In this document: positions 1-4,916 of the stretch, piece after piece
How the letters are laid out: the number at the start of each line of letters is the position of its first letter
Numbering within the stretch: position 1 is the stretch's first letter
Source of the DNA: BS750m-G28 sp035527235
GTDB lineage: Archaea > Thermoproteota > Bathyarchaeia > TCS64
DNA: 5,025 nucleotides
Direction of reading: 5' to 3'
Assembly (NCBI GenBank): GCA_035527235.1
Contig: DATLAV010000039.1
Span: 1-5,025 of the forward strand
Made by a program: the position numbers and the translations under genes
Notes under the pieces: generated by a model
The model's database searches: none
The model's input: only the letters and a program-made list of their open reading frames with translations
Told to the model about the DNA's origin: nothing

Positions 1-104
1 TCAAGGAGAGCCTTGATCTTCTCGATCTCTCCGTCGGCAAGCTTGCAGTCTATGTACTGCTCGCAAACTCCTCGTAGCAGCGGATCCAATGGGGTCCCTC
101 TCAC
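1..104 (-). CDS. 5' end of an unrecognised minus-strand gene (partial)
   Basis: An open frame begins at a GTG codon (104-102) and runs off the left edge after 34 codons. The visible peptide starts V-R-G-T-P-L-D-P-L-L and ends in a charged, helix-like stretch (ADGEIEKIKALL) with two cysteines (residues 14 and 20). I do not recognise the family and give no function. GTG is the only usual start codon in this frame after an upstream in-frame TAA. A purine-rich GGAG lies 3 bases before it and a GAAGGA 9 bases further back, and a good TATA-like element sits about 35 bases upstream (143-135), all fitting a real gene start. It diverges from nucS across about 130 bases. An overlapping frame in the same region has an ATG but ends at 101 and looks like a shadow. 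Confidence 0.6.
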   Translation of the reverse strand, partial: MRGTPLDPLLRGVCEQYIDCKLADGEIEKIKALL

Positions 105-134
105 AGTCTCCTGTCCTTCCGAGGTGGAGTAATC

Positions 135-143
135 ATATTTATA
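135..143 (-). promoter_or_regulatory. TATA-like promoter element for the left-edge gene
   Basis: Read on the minus strand this is TATAAATAT, a close match to the archaeal TATA box. Its centre is about 35 bases before the GTG start at 104, so transcription beginning some 26 bases downstream would give a leader of roughly 8-10 bases. Read on the plus strand the same bases give ATATTTATA, so it might also serve nucS in the other direction. The assignment rests on sequence match and spacing only. Confidence 0.5.
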
Positions 144-195
144 GTGGTTATGTATCGTGGCTCCATCTTAATGAGGGCGGCAGATGATGAATTTC

Positions 196-202
196 TATAA
201 AT
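196..202 (+). promoter_or_regulatory. TATA-like promoter element for nucS
   Basis: TATAAAT lies about 35 bases upstream of the ATG at 234. Initiation 26 or so bases downstream would fall near 225, giving a very short leader. The element overlaps an upstream in-frame ATG at 201, which argues against that ATG as the translation start if this promoter is used. The alternative plus-strand element at 135-143 would make a longer mRNA. Confidence 0.4.
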
Positions 203-222
203 GGAGGTGACCCCTATTACTG

Positions 223-227
223 GGAGG
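223..227 (+). promoter_or_regulatory. Ribosome binding site deciding the nucS start
   Basis: GGAGG ends 6 bases before the ATG at 234 and is complementary to the 3' end of archaeal 16S rRNA (known anti-Shine-Dalgarno sequence CACCUCC). It favours the 234 start over the longer reading from 201. A second, even better match, GGAGGTGA, lies at 203-210. That one is too far from 234 and has only an ATT codon (216-218) at normal spacing. Confidence 0.55.
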
Positions 228-233
228 GCCCGA

Positions 234-1028
234 ATGATGGAGCTTGGAGATATCCAGCGTAACACGGTCGTGGAGAATCCTGAGATAGAGGAGGCCGTTA
301 GACTCGTCAGGGCAGGCACGTCAAGGCATAGATCCGTCATCATCGTCGGTCGCTGTGTAGTGGACTATGAGGGGAGGGCCAGCTCCCACCTGGAGGGGGG
401 TGAGAGGATCATCATCCTGAAGGCAGATGGCTCTGCCCTCGTTCATCGTCCCAGGGAGTATGCCCCGGTGAACTGGCAGCCCCCGGGCTCGATCTTCAGG
501 ACCCGGATTGATGATGGTGTAATGAAGATCCGGGTCTTCAGGAGGAAGGACAATGAGGTCCTCGAGGTCCTCTTCGACCAAGTCCTAATGGTGGCCGTCC
601 TCGACCTCAGTGACTCTGGGGAGTTCTACCTCCACGCCAGCGAGTGGGACATGCAGAGGGCGATTCTCGCTGAGCCATCCATACTTGAGGAGGGGTTCAG
701 GCCTATCTCCTCTGAGAGGCCCGTGGAGTCGGGCTTCATCGACATCCTCGGCGTCGACAGGGACAACGTGCTCACGATCGTCGAGCTGAAGAGGAAACCC
801 GCCACGAAGGAGGACGTACTCCAGCTGAAGAAATACATGGACGTCTTCCTAGCCGAGGACTGCCGCAGGATCAGGGGGATCCTCGTCGCACCGGAACTCG
901 CCCGGGGATCTCAACAGATGCTGGCTTCCCTTGGGCTCGAGTTCGTTCCCCTATCACCGCAGAGATGTTCAGAGGTATTGAAGAGGAAGTCCGAGAGGTC
1001 CATAACGGATTTCTTCTCGAAAGGATGA
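234..1028 (+). CDS. nucS: Endonuclease NucS (EndoMS family)
   Basis: NucS/EndoMS is a homodimeric nuclease that cuts mismatched or branched DNA and works with the PCNA sliding clamp. From the ATG at 234 the protein has 264 residues, close to the usual family length (about 250). The N-terminal DNA-binding domain shows the family signatures GRASS (residues 47-51) and VNWQPPGS (79-86), the latter carrying the tryptophan implicated in single-strand binding. The C-terminal PD-(D/E)XK nuclease domain has GFID (D170), VELK (E184, K186) and Q197-x3-Y201. These match the expected metal-binding and catalytic residues, so the enzyme looks intact. The tail ERSITDFF (254-261) resembles a PCNA-interacting PIP box with Glu in the place of the usual first Gln. 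I chose ATG 234 over ATG 201 because GGAGG stands 6 bases before it, a TATA-like element overlaps 201, and homologues begin near this point. It diverges from the left-edge gene and converges with a small frame 4 bases beyond its stop. I see no T-tract terminator after it. Confidence 0.95.
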   Translation: MMELGDIQRNTVVENPEIEEAVRLVRAGTSRHRSVIIVGRCVVDYEGRASSHLEGGERIIILKADGSALVHRPREYAPVNWQPPGSIFRTRIDDGVMKIRVFRRKDNEVLEVLFDQVLMVAVLDLSDSGEFYLHASEWDMQRAILAEPSILEEGFRPISSERPVESGFIDILGVDRDNVLTIVELKRKPATKEDVLQLKKYMDVFLAEDCRRIRGILVAPELARGSQQMLASLGLEFVPLSPQRCSEVLKRKSERSITDFFSKG

Positions 1029-1032
1029 GCTG

Positions 1033-1176
1033 TCAGGTCCTTGATGATCGCCGTCTGCCGTAGAGCTCGTATGTTTTGACATTGCCCTCGACGGTGAAAA
1101 TCTCGACCTTCCACCCATATTCCCTCATACGCTCAGCCTCCTTCCTGGCTAAATCGAGCTCCCTGTAAGAGTTCAA
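1033..1176 (-). CDS. Small basic protein, unrecognised, start codon unclear
   Basis: A minus-strand frame ends in TGA at 1035-1033 and is open upstream to a TAA at 1212-1210. The part that looks coding starts around residues ERYAFLNSYRELD and continues through an amphipathic helix (ARKEAERMREYG) to strand-like WKVEIFTVEG and VKTYELYGRRR. This gives a predicted beta-alpha-beta-beta layout of about 50 residues, rich in Lys/Arg. Codon choice (AGG, GAG, CTC, ATG) resembles the neighbours. No ATG or GTG stands in frame before the conserved-looking part; the coordinates given use an in-frame TTG at 1176, yielding 47 residues. A well-placed GGTGAG (1194-1189) precedes an ATG at 1184 that is one base out of frame and hits TGA after three codons. 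One missing G there would explain this, so it may be a frameshifted or decaying gene or a sequencing error. I cannot name the family; the layout loosely recalls half of a SPOR domain. It could still be a chance frame. Confidence 0.5.
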   Translation of the reverse strand: MNSYRELDLARKEAERMREYGWKVEIFTVEGNVKTYELYGRRRSSRT

Positions 1177-1245
1177 GAAGGCATACCTCTCACCTGCGAT
1201 ATCTTTATGTTATCTTCTTGGGCATCCCTTTCCTCCGGTTGAGGG

Positions 1246-1259
1246 GAGCGCGCGCGCTC
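1246..1259. repeat. Perfect 14-base GC palindrome
   Basis: GAGCGCGCGCGCTC equals its own reverse complement and contains ten alternating G and C bases. It lies in the divergent spacer between the small minus-strand frame and the aminotransferase, about 50 bases upstream of the latter's TATA-like element. It could be an operator or a Z-DNA-prone stretch. The role is inferred from position only. Confidence 0.6.
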
Positions 1260-1307
1260 TTGGTACAGATGGCTCAAGTTTTAACGCCGTCGGGTGGAAT
1301 CATAGAG

Positions 1308-1318
1308 TTATATTATAT
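1308..1318 (+). promoter_or_regulatory. TATA-like promoter element for the aminotransferase gene
   Basis: TTATATTATAT is the most AT-rich stretch in the upstream spacer, and its centre lies about 41 bases before the ATG at 1354. Initiation about 26 bases downstream (near 1338) would leave a short leader that still contains the GGTGAT at 1344-1349, placed 4 bases before that ATG. A weaker candidate, GTTTTAAC, occurs at 1278-1285. Confidence 0.5.
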
Positions 1319-1353
1319 GATCCTCTAGTTATTCCCATTTTAGGGTGATGGCG

Positions 1354-2475
1354 ATGAGGGTGGAGCCTTTCAAGGTCGAGAAGTGGCTGAACGAGTACGA
1401 GCTGGACATCGAGGTAAACATCTCCGAGACGTGCGTGGACCCGTTCACCCTCCGAGAGTTCCTGAGCCTCATGGGCAAGGAGGACTTTTTCGACGAGTTC
1501 CAGGACACACCGCTAACCTACGGTTACATACCAGGGTCGCCCAGGCTCCGGCAGGGCATCTCCGACATGTACGAGGGGATGGGGCCCGACAACATCCTGA
1601 TCACGGGTGGTGCGATAGGGGCTAACTTCCTGGCGTTCTATAGCCTGGTTGAGCCGGGGGACACGGTGATCTCTGTCCATCCCACTTACCAGCAGCTCTA
1701 CAGCGTCGCAGAGTCCTTTGGGGCCAACGTGAAGCTGCTCCGGATGAGGATGAAGGACGGGTGGCTGCCCGTCATCGACGAGCTGGCGGGACTCGTAGAC
1801 GATAAGACGAAGCTCATAGTCATCAACAACCCTAACAACCCCACCGGGAGCCTGATAGACTCCGTGACCATCCAGGCGATCTGTGAAATCGCCGAGGAAG
1901 CCGGGGCCTACCTTCTGGACGACGAGTCCTACCATGGGCTGTATATCGACCCCGACACCACCTCGGTCCCCCCTGTTGTCGAGTTCAGCGAGTCGGCCAT
2001 AGCCACGGGCTCCTTCTCCAAGGCGTTCTCCCTTACGGGCCTGCGGCTTGGATGGATCGTGGCTGACCCGGATGTCATAAGCAAATGCGAGGACCATCGA
2101 GACTATACGACGATCAGCAACGGCGTCATCGATGATGCCCTAGCAACTCTTGCCGTGGAGAACCTTGCGCCAATCAGGGAGAGGAACCTCGGCATCGTTC
2201 GTGAGAATTACAAGATGCTCTCGGACTGGGTGGCTGAGGAGCCATTGATCGACTGGCATCCGCCTCAGGCGGGGACGATTGCGTTTCTCCGCCATGGGCT
2301 GGGTATCACATCTGAGGAGCTCTGTGAGCGGCTGATACGAGAGAAGGATGTCCTACTGGTCCCTGGCACCTGCTTCGACCATGAAAAGTTCCTAAGGATC
2401 GGCTTCGGGAACAACAGGGAGGTTCTCAAGGAGGGCCTGTCCCGGTTCAAGGAGTTCCTTGACGGATACCGCTGA
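1354..2475 (+). CDS. PLP-dependent class I/II aminotransferase
   Basis: This is a fold-type I, pyridoxal-phosphate-dependent aminotransferase, 373 residues, a normal length. The recognisable sites are LTYGYIPGSPRLR (54-66), the PNNPTG loop (160-165, N162 to the cofactor), DESY (190-193, where Asp contacts the pyridine nitrogen and Tyr the ring oxygen), and SFSKAFSLTGLRLGW (220-234). K223 in the last of these is the Schiff-base lysine, with R231 near the phosphate. FLRIGFG carries R348, expected to bind the substrate carboxylate. All catalytic residues are present. The substrate cannot be read: it could act on aromatic, aspartate-like or other amino acids. The N-terminal SETCVDPFTL pattern reminds me of VioD/capreomycidine-synthase-like members, but only weakly. 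I prefer ATG 1354, with GGTGAT 4 bases before it; GTG 1345 and ATG 1348 are in-frame alternatives adding three or two residues. It has its own promoter, ends at a T-tract and converges with kbl, so it is not in an operon with the threonine genes. Confidence 0.92.
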   Translation: MRVEPFKVEKWLNEYELDIEVNISETCVDPFTLREFLSLMGKEDFFDEFQDTPLTYGYIPGSPRLRQGISDMYEGMGPDNILITGGAIGANFLAFYSLVEPGDTVISVHPTYQQLYSVAESFGANVKLLRMRMKDGWLPVIDELAGLVDDKTKLIVINNPNNPTGSLIDSVTIQAICEIAEEAGAYLLDDESYHGLYIDPDTTSVPPVVEFSESAIATGSFSKAFSLTGLRLGWIVADPDVISKCEDHRDYTTISNGVIDDALATLAVENLAPIRERNLGIVRENYKMLSDWVAEEPLIDWHPPQAGTIAFLRHGLGITSEELCERLIREKDVLLVPGTCFDHEKFLRIGFGNNREVLKEGLSRFKEFLDGYR

Positions 2476-2481
2476 TTTTTT
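2476..2481 (+). terminator. T-tract terminator after the aminotransferase gene
   Basis: Six T residues directly follow the TGA stop. Archaeal RNA polymerase commonly terminates at such U-tracts without a hairpin, and no convincing stem precedes it here. It would end transcription before the convergent kbl gene. Confidence 0.5.
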
Positions 2482-2552
2482 CTACTAAATGAAAGCTGTT
2501 TTGGTCTCTGAATAATGTGACAAAAACGGTGTTCTAGACCAGTTTGACTAGT

Positions 2553-2558
2553 AAAAAA
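2553..2558 (-). terminator. T-tract terminator after kbl
   Basis: On the minus strand a run of six T residues lies 16 bases past the kbl TGA. A second run of five (plus-strand AAAAA, 2522-2526) lies about 30 bases further on. Together with the opposing T-tract at 2476-2481 they form a short bidirectional termination zone between convergent genes. Confidence 0.5.
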
Positions 2559-2574
2559 GGGAGCCAGAGGATAA

Positions 2575-3768
2575 TCAGATGATCTCTAGTTTCTTCCCTA
2601 TGTCCTCGATCGCCTCTATGACCTGGTCCAGCTCCTCCGTCTTCAGCTGGGCGTGCATCTGGACACGGATGCGGGCTAGGTCCTTTGCCACCATCGGGAA
2701 GACTATAGGCACGACGAAGATTCCCCTCTCGTAGAGTTCGTCGCTGAGCTTTTTCGCTTTGCTGCTCTCCCCCACGATGATGGGAATTATCGGGGTCTCA
2801 GACTTGCCAGTGTTGAAACCCAGGTCCTGGACCGCCTTCTTGAAGTAGTTCGTGTTCCTCCAGAGGTTCCTCACGTGCCGGGGCTCGGTCTCTAGGACGT
2901 CAATCGCCGCGATCGTGGCGGCGACGACCGGAGGGGGGTGCGAGGAGCTCAGAAGCCATGTCCTGCTCTTGTTCCAAGCGAACTTCTTCAGATCCTGGGA
3001 CCCTGAGACATGACCTCCCATGGTCCCGAACGCCTTGCTGAATGTGCCCATCTCGCAGTGGACCTGATTGTGGTCTAGGCCGAAGTGGGAGACGATGCCC
3101 CTGCCGTCCTCACCCAGGACGCCCTCGCCGTGGGCGTCGTCCACATAGACCATCGCCCCGTGCTCAGCCGCCTGATTCGCTATGCTGTCTAGGGGCGCTA
3201 TGTCACCGTCCATGGAGAAGACGCCGTCTGTGATTATGAGGATTCTTCGGTACTCTGGATCGTGCTTCTCGGCCTCGTCCAGGACCTTGGTGAGATCGGG
3301 CATGTCGTTGTGCTTATAGATCGCCCTCTCAGCTCGGCTAAGGCGAACCCCGTCTATGATGCTCCCGTGGTTGAGCTCGTCGCTAATTATGAGGTCCTCC
3401 TTCCCAACGAGCTGGGGAATCAACCCCGAGTTGACCATGAAGCCGCTGGGGTAGGTGAGGGATGCCTCGGCGTTCTTGAACTTGGCTAGCCGGAATTCCA
3501 GCTCAACGTGTAGATCCATGTTCCCTGATATGGGCCTCACTGCCCCGGAACCGACGCCGTGGGTCCTGATGGCCTTCAAGGCAGCCTCCTTGAGCTTGGG
3601 GTGAGTTGTGAGTCCCAGATAGTTGTTAGAACATAGGACGACGACCTCCCTGCCGTCTACGACGGACACGGGTTGGCTGGGGCCCTCAAGGGTCTTGAGC
3701 CTCCAGTCGAGGGCTTTGTCGACCAGATCTTCGAATTCGATCTTCAGAAATCCTGTGGGATCTCTCAT
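2575..3768 (-). CDS. kbl: Glycine C-acetyltransferase (2-amino-3-ketobutyrate CoA ligase)
   Basis: Kbl cleaves 2-amino-3-oxobutyrate with CoA into glycine and acetyl-CoA, the second step of threonine breakdown. The 397-residue protein is a PLP-dependent alpha-oxoamine synthase of the expected length. Motifs in order are NNYLGL (48-53), GSGAVRPISGN (73-83), SDELNHGSIIDG (129-140, H134 stacking on the cofactor), VFSMDGD (183-189, S185), VDDAHGEG (209-216, D210 and H213), GTFSKAFG (241-248, Schiff-base K245) and RIRVQMH (366-372, R368 for the substrate carboxylate). The same fold includes 8-amino-7-oxononanoate, 5-aminolevulinate and serine palmitoyl synthases. The lysine motif differs from the GKALGG type usual in bacterial Kbl, so sequence motifs alone do not settle the substrate. 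The divergent threonine dehydrogenase gene next door does, with good confidence. The ATG at 3768-3766 has AGGT six bases upstream on its strand and a TATA-like element at 3809-3801. It converges with the aminotransferase gene. Confidence 0.92.
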   Translation of the reverse strand: MRDPTGFLKIEFEDLVDKALDWRLKTLEGPSQPVSVVDGREVVVLCSNNYLGLTTHPKLKEAALKAIRTHGVGSGAVRPISGNMDLHVELEFRLAKFKNAEASLTYPSGFMVNSGLIPQLVGKEDLIISDELNHGSIIDGVRLSRAERAIYKHNDMPDLTKVLDEAEKHDPEYRRILIITDGVFSMDGDIAPLDSIANQAAEHGAMVYVDDAHGEGVLGEDGRGIVSHFGLDHNQVHCEMGTFSKAFGTMGGHVSGSQDLKKFAWNKSRTWLLSSSHPPPVVAATIAAIDVLETEPRHVRNLWRNTNYFKKAVQDLGFNTGKSETPIIPIIVGESSKAKKLSDELYERGIFVVPIVFPMVAKDLARIRVQMHAQLKTEELDQVIEAIEDIGKKLEII

Positions 3769-3800
3769 GGTGATACCTGATTCAGATCCTACCCGGTGCT

Positions 3801-3809
3801 CCTATAACC
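3801..3809 (-). promoter_or_regulatory. TATA-like promoter element for kbl
   Basis: On the minus strand the bases read GGTTATAGG preceded by a purine-rich AAAG. The centre lies about 37 bases upstream of the kbl ATG, giving an expected leader near 11 bases. It is a weaker TATA match than the AT-rich stretch at 3822-3841, which could also act toward kbl with a longer leader. Confidence 0.35.
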
Positions 3810-3821
3810 CTTTCTAGACTC

Positions 3822-3840
3822 AACATAATATCTTATTTAA
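3822..3840 (+). promoter_or_regulatory. AT-rich TATA-like region for tdh
   Basis: AACATAATATCTTATTTAA holds two overlapping candidate TATA boxes, centred near 3827 and 3837. Initiation about 26 bases downstream would start the tdh mRNA near 3853-3863, just before or at the ribosome binding site at 3862-3866. It is the main AT-rich block in the 104-base spacer shared by kbl and tdh. Confidence 0.45.
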
Positions 3841-3856
3841 TCTAATTACACTGCTT

Positions 3857-3866
3857 TCACCGGTGA
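3857..3866 (+). promoter_or_regulatory. tdh ribosome binding site inside a 10-base palindrome
   Basis: GGTGA at 3862-3866 stands 6 bases before the TTG codon at 3873 and decides that start. The same bases form the right half of TCACCGGTGA, which equals its own reverse complement. The palindrome could bind a regulator, or pair with itself or another copy in RNA and cover the ribosome binding site. The sequence symmetry is certain; a regulatory role is inferred. Confidence 0.5.
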
Positions 3867-3872
3867 CTCCAT

Positions 3873-4850
3873 TTGGCTGATGGTGAGATGAACAGGATTC
3901 TCGTGACCGGTGCCACGGGGCAGATCGGCTCAGAGCTCGTCCCTGAGCTACGTAAGAGGTTTGGCGGGGAGAACGTCGTCGTGGGCGTACACAGGAGGCC
4001 TCCCTCAGGAGAGCTGGCCGAATCCGGCCCATACGAGAGGTTGGATGTCACGATAAAGGATCAGGTAGAGAAGGTAGTTGACAACTACGGGATAGACACG
4101 ATCTATCACATGGCCGCAATCCTCTCAGCTGCTGGCGAGAACAATCCCTGGCTAGCATGGGACGTGAACATGAATGGCACCTACAACGTCCTTGAGGTTG
4201 CGCGGGAACGCAAGCTGTTCCGACTTTTCATCCCGAGCTCGATAGCGGCGTTCGGCCCCGAGACCCCCCGAGATGACACCCCGCAGGAGACGATTCTCAA
4301 GCCGAGGACAATGTACGGCCTGACCAAAGTCGCCGGTGAGCTACTCGCCAACTATTATTTCGAGAGGTTCGGGCTCGACATTCGGGGGGTCCGTTACCCT
4401 GGCATCATAAGCTACAAGACTCCTCCAGGCGGGGGGACGACGGACTATGCCGTTGAGATATTCTATGAGGCCCTGAAGCATAGGAAGTACAGGTGCTTCC
4501 TGAGGGAGGACTCCACGCTCCCCATGATGTACATGCCGGACTGTATCAAGGCAACCCTAGACCTCATGGACGCGGACCTATCCAAGCTCGTTCATCACAC
4601 GGACTTCAATCTAGCAGCTATCAGCTTCTCACCCAGGGAGCTTGCCTCAGAGATCAAGATGCACATGCCAGATTTCAAGATAACCTATGAGCCTGATAAT
4701 CGACAGGCTATAGCGGATTCCTGGCCCAAGACGATCGATGACTCGGCAGCCCAAAGGGAGTGGGGATGGGAGCCTGGGTATGACCTTTCGTCCATGACAG
4801 AGGACATGTTGAAGAATCTTAAAGTCCGTTATGAAGCCGGAGAACTCTAG
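3873..4850 (+). CDS. tdh: L-threonine 3-dehydrogenase, short-chain (SDR) type
   Basis: This enzyme oxidises L-threonine to 2-amino-3-oxobutyrate using NAD+ and supplies the substrate of Kbl. It belongs to the extended SDR/epimerase-like class known from Thermoplasma and animal mitochondria, not the zinc-dependent class of E. coli and Pyrococcus. The 325-residue protein has the Rossmann motif GATGQIG (13-19), HMAA (79-82), SSIAAFG (122-128) and catalytic YGLTK (Y148, K152). It also has the hallmarks of this class: the PGGGTTDYAVEIFYEAL segment (185-201), LPMMYMPDCIKAT (216-228), FNLAAISFSP (245-254) and a C-terminal RQAIADSWPKTIDDS (277-291). Nothing essential is missing. The start chosen is TTG 3873 because GGTGA stands 6 bases before it. 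ATG 3888 (beginning MNRILVTGATG) is also natural in length, but GGTGAG abuts it with no spacing. The gene is head-to-head with kbl across 104 bases and followed by a T-tract. Confidence 0.95.
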   Translation: MADGEMNRILVTGATGQIGSELVPELRKRFGGENVVVGVHRRPPSGELAESGPYERLDVTIKDQVEKVVDNYGIDTIYHMAAILSAAGENNPWLAWDVNMNGTYNVLEVARERKLFRLFIPSSIAAFGPETPRDDTPQETILKPRTMYGLTKVAGELLANYYFERFGLDIRGVRYPGIISYKTPPGGGTTDYAVEIFYEALKHRKYRCFLREDSTLPMMYMPDCIKATLDLMDADLSKLVHHTDFNLAAISFSPRELASEIKMHMPDFKITYEPDNRQAIADSWPKTIDDSAAQREWGWEPGYDLSSMTEDMLKNLKVRYEAGEL

Positions 4851-4855
4851 TTTTT
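4851..4855 (+). terminator. T-tract terminator after tdh
   Basis: Five T residues follow the TAG stop directly and lead into a pyrimidine-rich stretch (CCCTTTCCCT). No stem precedes them, in keeping with hairpin-independent archaeal termination. Confidence 0.45.
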
Positions 4856-4874
4856 CCCTTTCCCTATAGATAAA

Positions 4875-4903
4875 TTAATATTCATAAAAAATCTGAATAT
4901 TAA
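4875..4903. repeat. AT-rich inverted repeat, 10-base arms, 9-base spacer
   Basis: TTAATATTCA (4875-4884) is repeated as its exact reverse complement TGAATATTAA (4894-4903). The spacer and arm edge hold CATAAAAAA (4883-4891), a TATA-like stretch whose centre lies about 30 bases before the TTG at 4917. The arms therefore straddle a possible core promoter, as expected for a repressor operator. It is not followed by a T-tract on the plus strand, so a bacterial-style terminator for tdh is less likely. Confidence 0.6.
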
Positions 4904-4916
4904 AAACAGGGTAAAT

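Noticed and set aside
171..200. Nine-codon frame (ATG to TAA) upstream of nucS, possible leader peptide
   Set aside because: It has no ribosome binding site at proper distance and no notable codon bias. If the TATA-like element at 196 is the promoter, it is not even transcribed with nucS.
321..581. 86-codon minus-strand frame inside nucS
   Set aside because: It overlaps the conserved NucS DNA-binding domain and has a low-complexity, proline- and aspartate-rich translation typical of a shadow.
911..1114. 67-codon minus-strand frame starting with an ATG at 1114
   Set aside because: It overlaps the small frame ending at 1033 in a different register and runs into nucS. Its translation looks less protein-like than the other frame.
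1513..2097. 194-codon open frame on the minus strand
   Set aside because: It lies wholly inside the aminotransferase gene, which has all expected motifs. The translation has no recognisable domain and is the usual antisense shadow of a GC-rich gene.
2535..2552. CTAG-containing near-repeat between the convergent genes
   Set aside because: CTAG is itself a palindrome and the flanking bases do not pair, so no stable stem forms.
3042..3489. Plus-strand frames (63 and 75 codons) opposite kbl
   Set aside because: Both are antisense to core Kbl motifs and have arginine/proline-rich or featureless translations.
3820..4051. Two minus-strand frames opposite the start of tdh
   Set aside because: They overlap the tdh Rossmann domain and the shared control region, and have no plausible start context.
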